NCBI GenBank assembly: GCA_029817715.1
Contig: JARUPY010000387.1
Span: 5,952,001 to 6,016,000 of the forward strand
DNA: 64,000 nucleotides
Direction of reading: 5' to 3'
Source: Melastoma dodecandrum
Taxonomy: Eukaryota > Streptophyta > Magnoliopsida > Myrtales > Melastomataceae
Under the pieces are notes generated by a model. That model ran no database searches. It was not told where the DNA came from and saw only the letters and a list, made by a program, of their open reading frames with translations. Below are positions 61,242 through 64,000 of the stretch, piece after piece. How positions within the stretch are numbered: position 1 is the stretch's first letter; each line of letters opens with the position of its first letter. A program made the translations under genes and the position numbers.

Positions 61242-62606
61242 CCACTACGAACAAGATGAGGGTGAGGAACAACGCGGAGGATACATAAACACCACCAATG
61301 GTTGAACACTCTACTCAAACTACACTTAGAATTCACCAAATGAGGAAGGGGTTAAAGGAGAATCCACTCACTTCGGACAAAGACAAAGTCTTACAAAGGG
61401 GTTGATAATCTGATAATAAAAAATCATTATTTCAAATGAATGACAAAGGAACCTTATATAGTGGGCTTGGAAAGAAAGGAATTTATTGCAAAACATCTAA
61501 GTAAATGCATGCAGAACTTAACACTAGCAATAACGTCTGTCATACCCCAATTTTTCTAGAATATAATAAAATCTACAAAAATGCACAAAATCATGAAAAA
61601 TCAACAAAAATGCACAAAATCATGAAAAATCAACAAAAAAATCTAATTGAAAAAATAATAATAAAGTCATTACATGCTCCCTCTAAATAGCTAGACCTAG
61701 GGAAGCACACAACACACACTCAAGGAGGAAGAAACGCTTTCGAGAGTCAAGACTTCATCATCACCAAAGGTATTATTCTCTTCTGTTTTCTCGGTAGAAA
61801 TTGCACCAGGTTTTATCCCAGTCGGTCGAGCCTCCCTTCGTTCACTGACGCAGCAGTAGCTTCAGGACGTCTTGTTATTGCGAGGTCGATCAAACTATTT
61901 GCCATCCTCTTTGTTCCCGCCTAATGGACGCGACAAATCCCAAGCGGTGTAGCAGCCCCAACTCGTCGTCCCTGGAACGTAGACCCTCGACGATTCCGGC
62001 TACAGCATAAGCGTTTCCCGATTCCTTTGGTTCGGCCGTCCAACTCCTCCAGCACGGACGTCCAGTTTTCCATGATCCTGTTCTAGAAACTCCAAGCCCT
62101 TGCTCCTCGTCTCAGACATATTCCTCAGTACCCTTGCTCCTGTCATGCCGCTGCCGTAAAGTCCAGACGTGGTGACACTACTCTACCCTCCTATTCTTCT
62201 TGGCGAGACCAGACACGGTTGAAGTCCTAAGTTCATCCCATGCTCAACCGAGTTGTCCAAGAGAAGGTTCTCAAACCCGCCACCGAGTCAGCCTCTTCGG
62301 CAACCAGCGCAGCAACACTAGCTACACTGGCTCTGGCAATCACCTCCCGAGCTCAGCGACATAAACTCTCATGGTAACAACTCGTTGCTCGTGCACACCA
62401 TGGCGGCACTTCCCCGCTTCCCAGATTTGGCTTCCCGACACCCTCTTCACAAGACTGCCTCCTTGGCTTCAAACCAACCCGTCTTGTGGAAGCCTCCGAG
62501 CCCCACCTCTCGATTCATCTCGTCATTAGATCCACGACCCACGGCGACCAAGCTCCAACCTCGACGCTTTCTTCTCTTTGGCCATGGGTATTTCAACCTC
62601 GAGCCA
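61242..62606. other. Non-coding DNA with a possible LTR start at 61538
   Basis: TGTCATACCCCAATTTT at 61538 resembles the start of several plant gypsy LTRs, and a 29-bp tandem repeat follows. The rest (61,700-62,600) is GC-moderate with no recognised domain. Confidence 0.35.
61578..61640. repeat. 29-bp tandem repeat, about two copies
   Basis: ATGCACAAAATCATGAAAAA plus TCAACAAAA occurs twice in succession from 61581. Confidence 0.85.
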
Positions 62607-63365
62607 CCATTGCATTTTACGAAACTTTTTCGTACAGTTTTACGAAAATTTAGTTTTACGAAAAATTTCCGAAATTTTACGAAATTTTGAAAAGGGTTTC
62701 GTAAAATTGTATAAACTTTAACAACAACAATTTCGTAAAATATGATTTTTTTTAGTTTTACCAAAAATTTTCGTAATAGGTCGAATAATTTTCATGATGG
62801 GTCGTAAAAATATACGTGTCTATACGAAATTTTGTAATGGTTTCGTGAATTTTACGAACTAAAATAGTAATTTTTTTGTAAAATACGAAAAATCCTTATG
62901 AATAGTTAATAAATAGTGATTAGGTTCGTAAATCTACAGTAATTTACGAAAGAATTTCGTAAAAATGTATGAAAATTTTTTGTAAAGTTTTGAAATTTTT
63001 CGTAATTTTCGAATCGTACTCCGAAGTAGAGAAATTACAAAAATTTTGAAAATTCACGAATATTTTTCATACATTTTTAAGAAATTTTTTCGTAAATTAT
63101 TGCAGATTTACGAACCGCTTTCAGTATTTATTAACTATTCATAAGAAAGAGTAGCTTTCTCTTTTTTTTTTTACAAAAAAATTTCTTTTGGGCCTAAAGG
63201 CTTCATAAAAGCTTCGTAAAAATATATGGGCTTTTATGAAATTTTGAAATGGGCTTCGTAAAAATGTACAAACAATAATAATAACAATTTCGTAAAATAC
63301 GGAAATTTTTCGTAAAATTAAAAAACTTCGTAAAAATATATGAAAGAATTTCGTGAAACGCAAAA
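62607..63365. repeat. Fold-back region of TTTCGTAAA/TTTACGAAA words
   Basis: Dense, degenerate palindromic words span about 750 bp. The core is a long imperfect inverted repeat: left arm about 62896-63015 and right arm about 63031-63145, both starting (outside in) TTATGAATAGTTAATAAATA, around a short loop. Outside the arms, ACGAAATTTTGAAA...TTTCGTAAAA...AACAATTTCGTAAAATA occurs at about 62,675-62,745 and, as a direct repeat, at 63,235-63,300. No coding potential. Confidence 0.7.
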
Positions 63366-64000
63366 AAAATGACTTAATCTCACGTGCATGGGATTTTATC
63401 TTCGTCCCCTTGGCAACCCCTTTTTAGCTTTCCGCACGAACTTTCCATAGTGATAGGCTTCACTATTCATCTCTCCAATGGGCCTCTTCTATGGTTCCCG
63501 ACTTCCCTCTTCATGGCTTCCTTTTTTCCATGGGCTTTACTCATTGTCTTGGGCTTGGGCTTCCAAGACACAAAGGTCATGTCCTCATCTCCTCCTTTGA
63601 TCTGGCCCAAGCTTCCACTGTCTTGTCCCTTTTTCTTCGCGTTGGAATGTGTCCGGCCGCTACACCATGGGGACGTGGGGTTCATCAAGGGGCTCATGTT
63701 TCTCTCCCCTCGCTCATAATACGCTTCCAACACTTCTAAGGAATATATCTATATAGTCGATTTATGCACGAGCCGAGGAAGCTACGCCTCGAAGAAGCAA
63801 AGAAAATCCTAAAGTAAGTGAACACCACTCTTAACGTGGGTTTGCTTTATAAGAAAGGAGAAGAATTTTCTTTGCGAAAATTGTCCGATACTTGTTTATT
63901 TAAAGTATATATTTTTAGTTTGTTTTTAATCATACAGATCATAACAAACGTTAATCTTTTGTATTATTCGTTTGTCTTACTAAAAATTTAGTTTTTCGGT
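63366..64000. other. Unassigned DNA at the right edge
   Basis: GC-moderate DNA with short opposing frames and no recognised motif. It may belong to the same repeat as the fold-back. Confidence 0.3.

Noticed and set aside
1..64000. CRISPR arrays, operons or bacterial-type defence systems
   Set aside because: No regularly spaced repeats or bacterial gene organisation; the window is plant nuclear DNA.

Overview
This is nuclear DNA of a flowering plant, most likely a eudicot. The coding genes have many short GT-AG introns, and the intergenic DNA is AT-rich with microsatellites and nested LTR retrotransposons and hAT elements. No bacterial, organellar or CRISPR features are present. The species cannot be named from the sequence.

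Layout. At the left edge (1-2171, minus) lies the first part of an uninterrupted 723-codon frame of an endogenous caulimovirid (plant pararetrovirus): coat protein followed by the start of a 30K-type movement protein. It sits antisense beside, and probably inside, the conserved WRKY-domain intron of a WRKY57-like gene whose last exon is at 2430-2823 (plus). From 4.7 to 6.7 kb is a decayed Ty3/gypsy element split by a small non-autonomous hAT element. From 8.7 to 11.9 kb (minus) is a complete DUF863 gene with a long 5' leader or promoter region to about 15 kb. From 15 to 29 kb is gene-poor: an LTR remnant with a tRNA-Met primer site, a 1.13-kb hAT-type element with a target-site duplication, and a decayed transposon ORF.

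From 29.5 to 45.9 kb is the gene-dense core: eIF5A (plus), PAT22-like DHHC S-acyltransferase (plus), UXT/prefoldin-like protein (plus) and a p24-delta cargo receptor (minus). Exons were placed at splice sites that keep the frame open, giving 159, 630, 152 and 213 residues. An Athila/Tat-like retroelement with most of its interior deleted lies between eIF5A and PAT22. With WRKY57 and DUF863, these genes match, from memory, the order of the Arabidopsis interval At1g69310-At1g69460 and its duplicate around At1g26620-At1g26690.

From 46 to 64 kb is retrotransposon debris. It includes a chromovirus 3' end (minus), gypsy RNase H (plus), a copia fragment (minus), and a short-LTR Reina-like gypsy element spanning 50445-61241. 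That element is interrupted by a 3.76-kb hAT transposon inside its 3' LTR and by another insertion of about 2.5 kb in its pol. The last 1.5 kb holds a long imperfect fold-back built from TTTCGTAAA-type words.

The host genes are housekeeping or regulatory and do not form one pathway: transcription (WRKY57), translation (eIF5A), palmitoylation (PAT22), co-chaperone function (UXT) and ER-Golgi transport (p24). The most unusual points are the intact antisense viral frame next to the WRKY exon, a 113-bp duplication that copies the splice acceptor of UXT exon 4, a likely GC-AG intron in PAT22, and an hAT insertion whose empty site survives in the same window.
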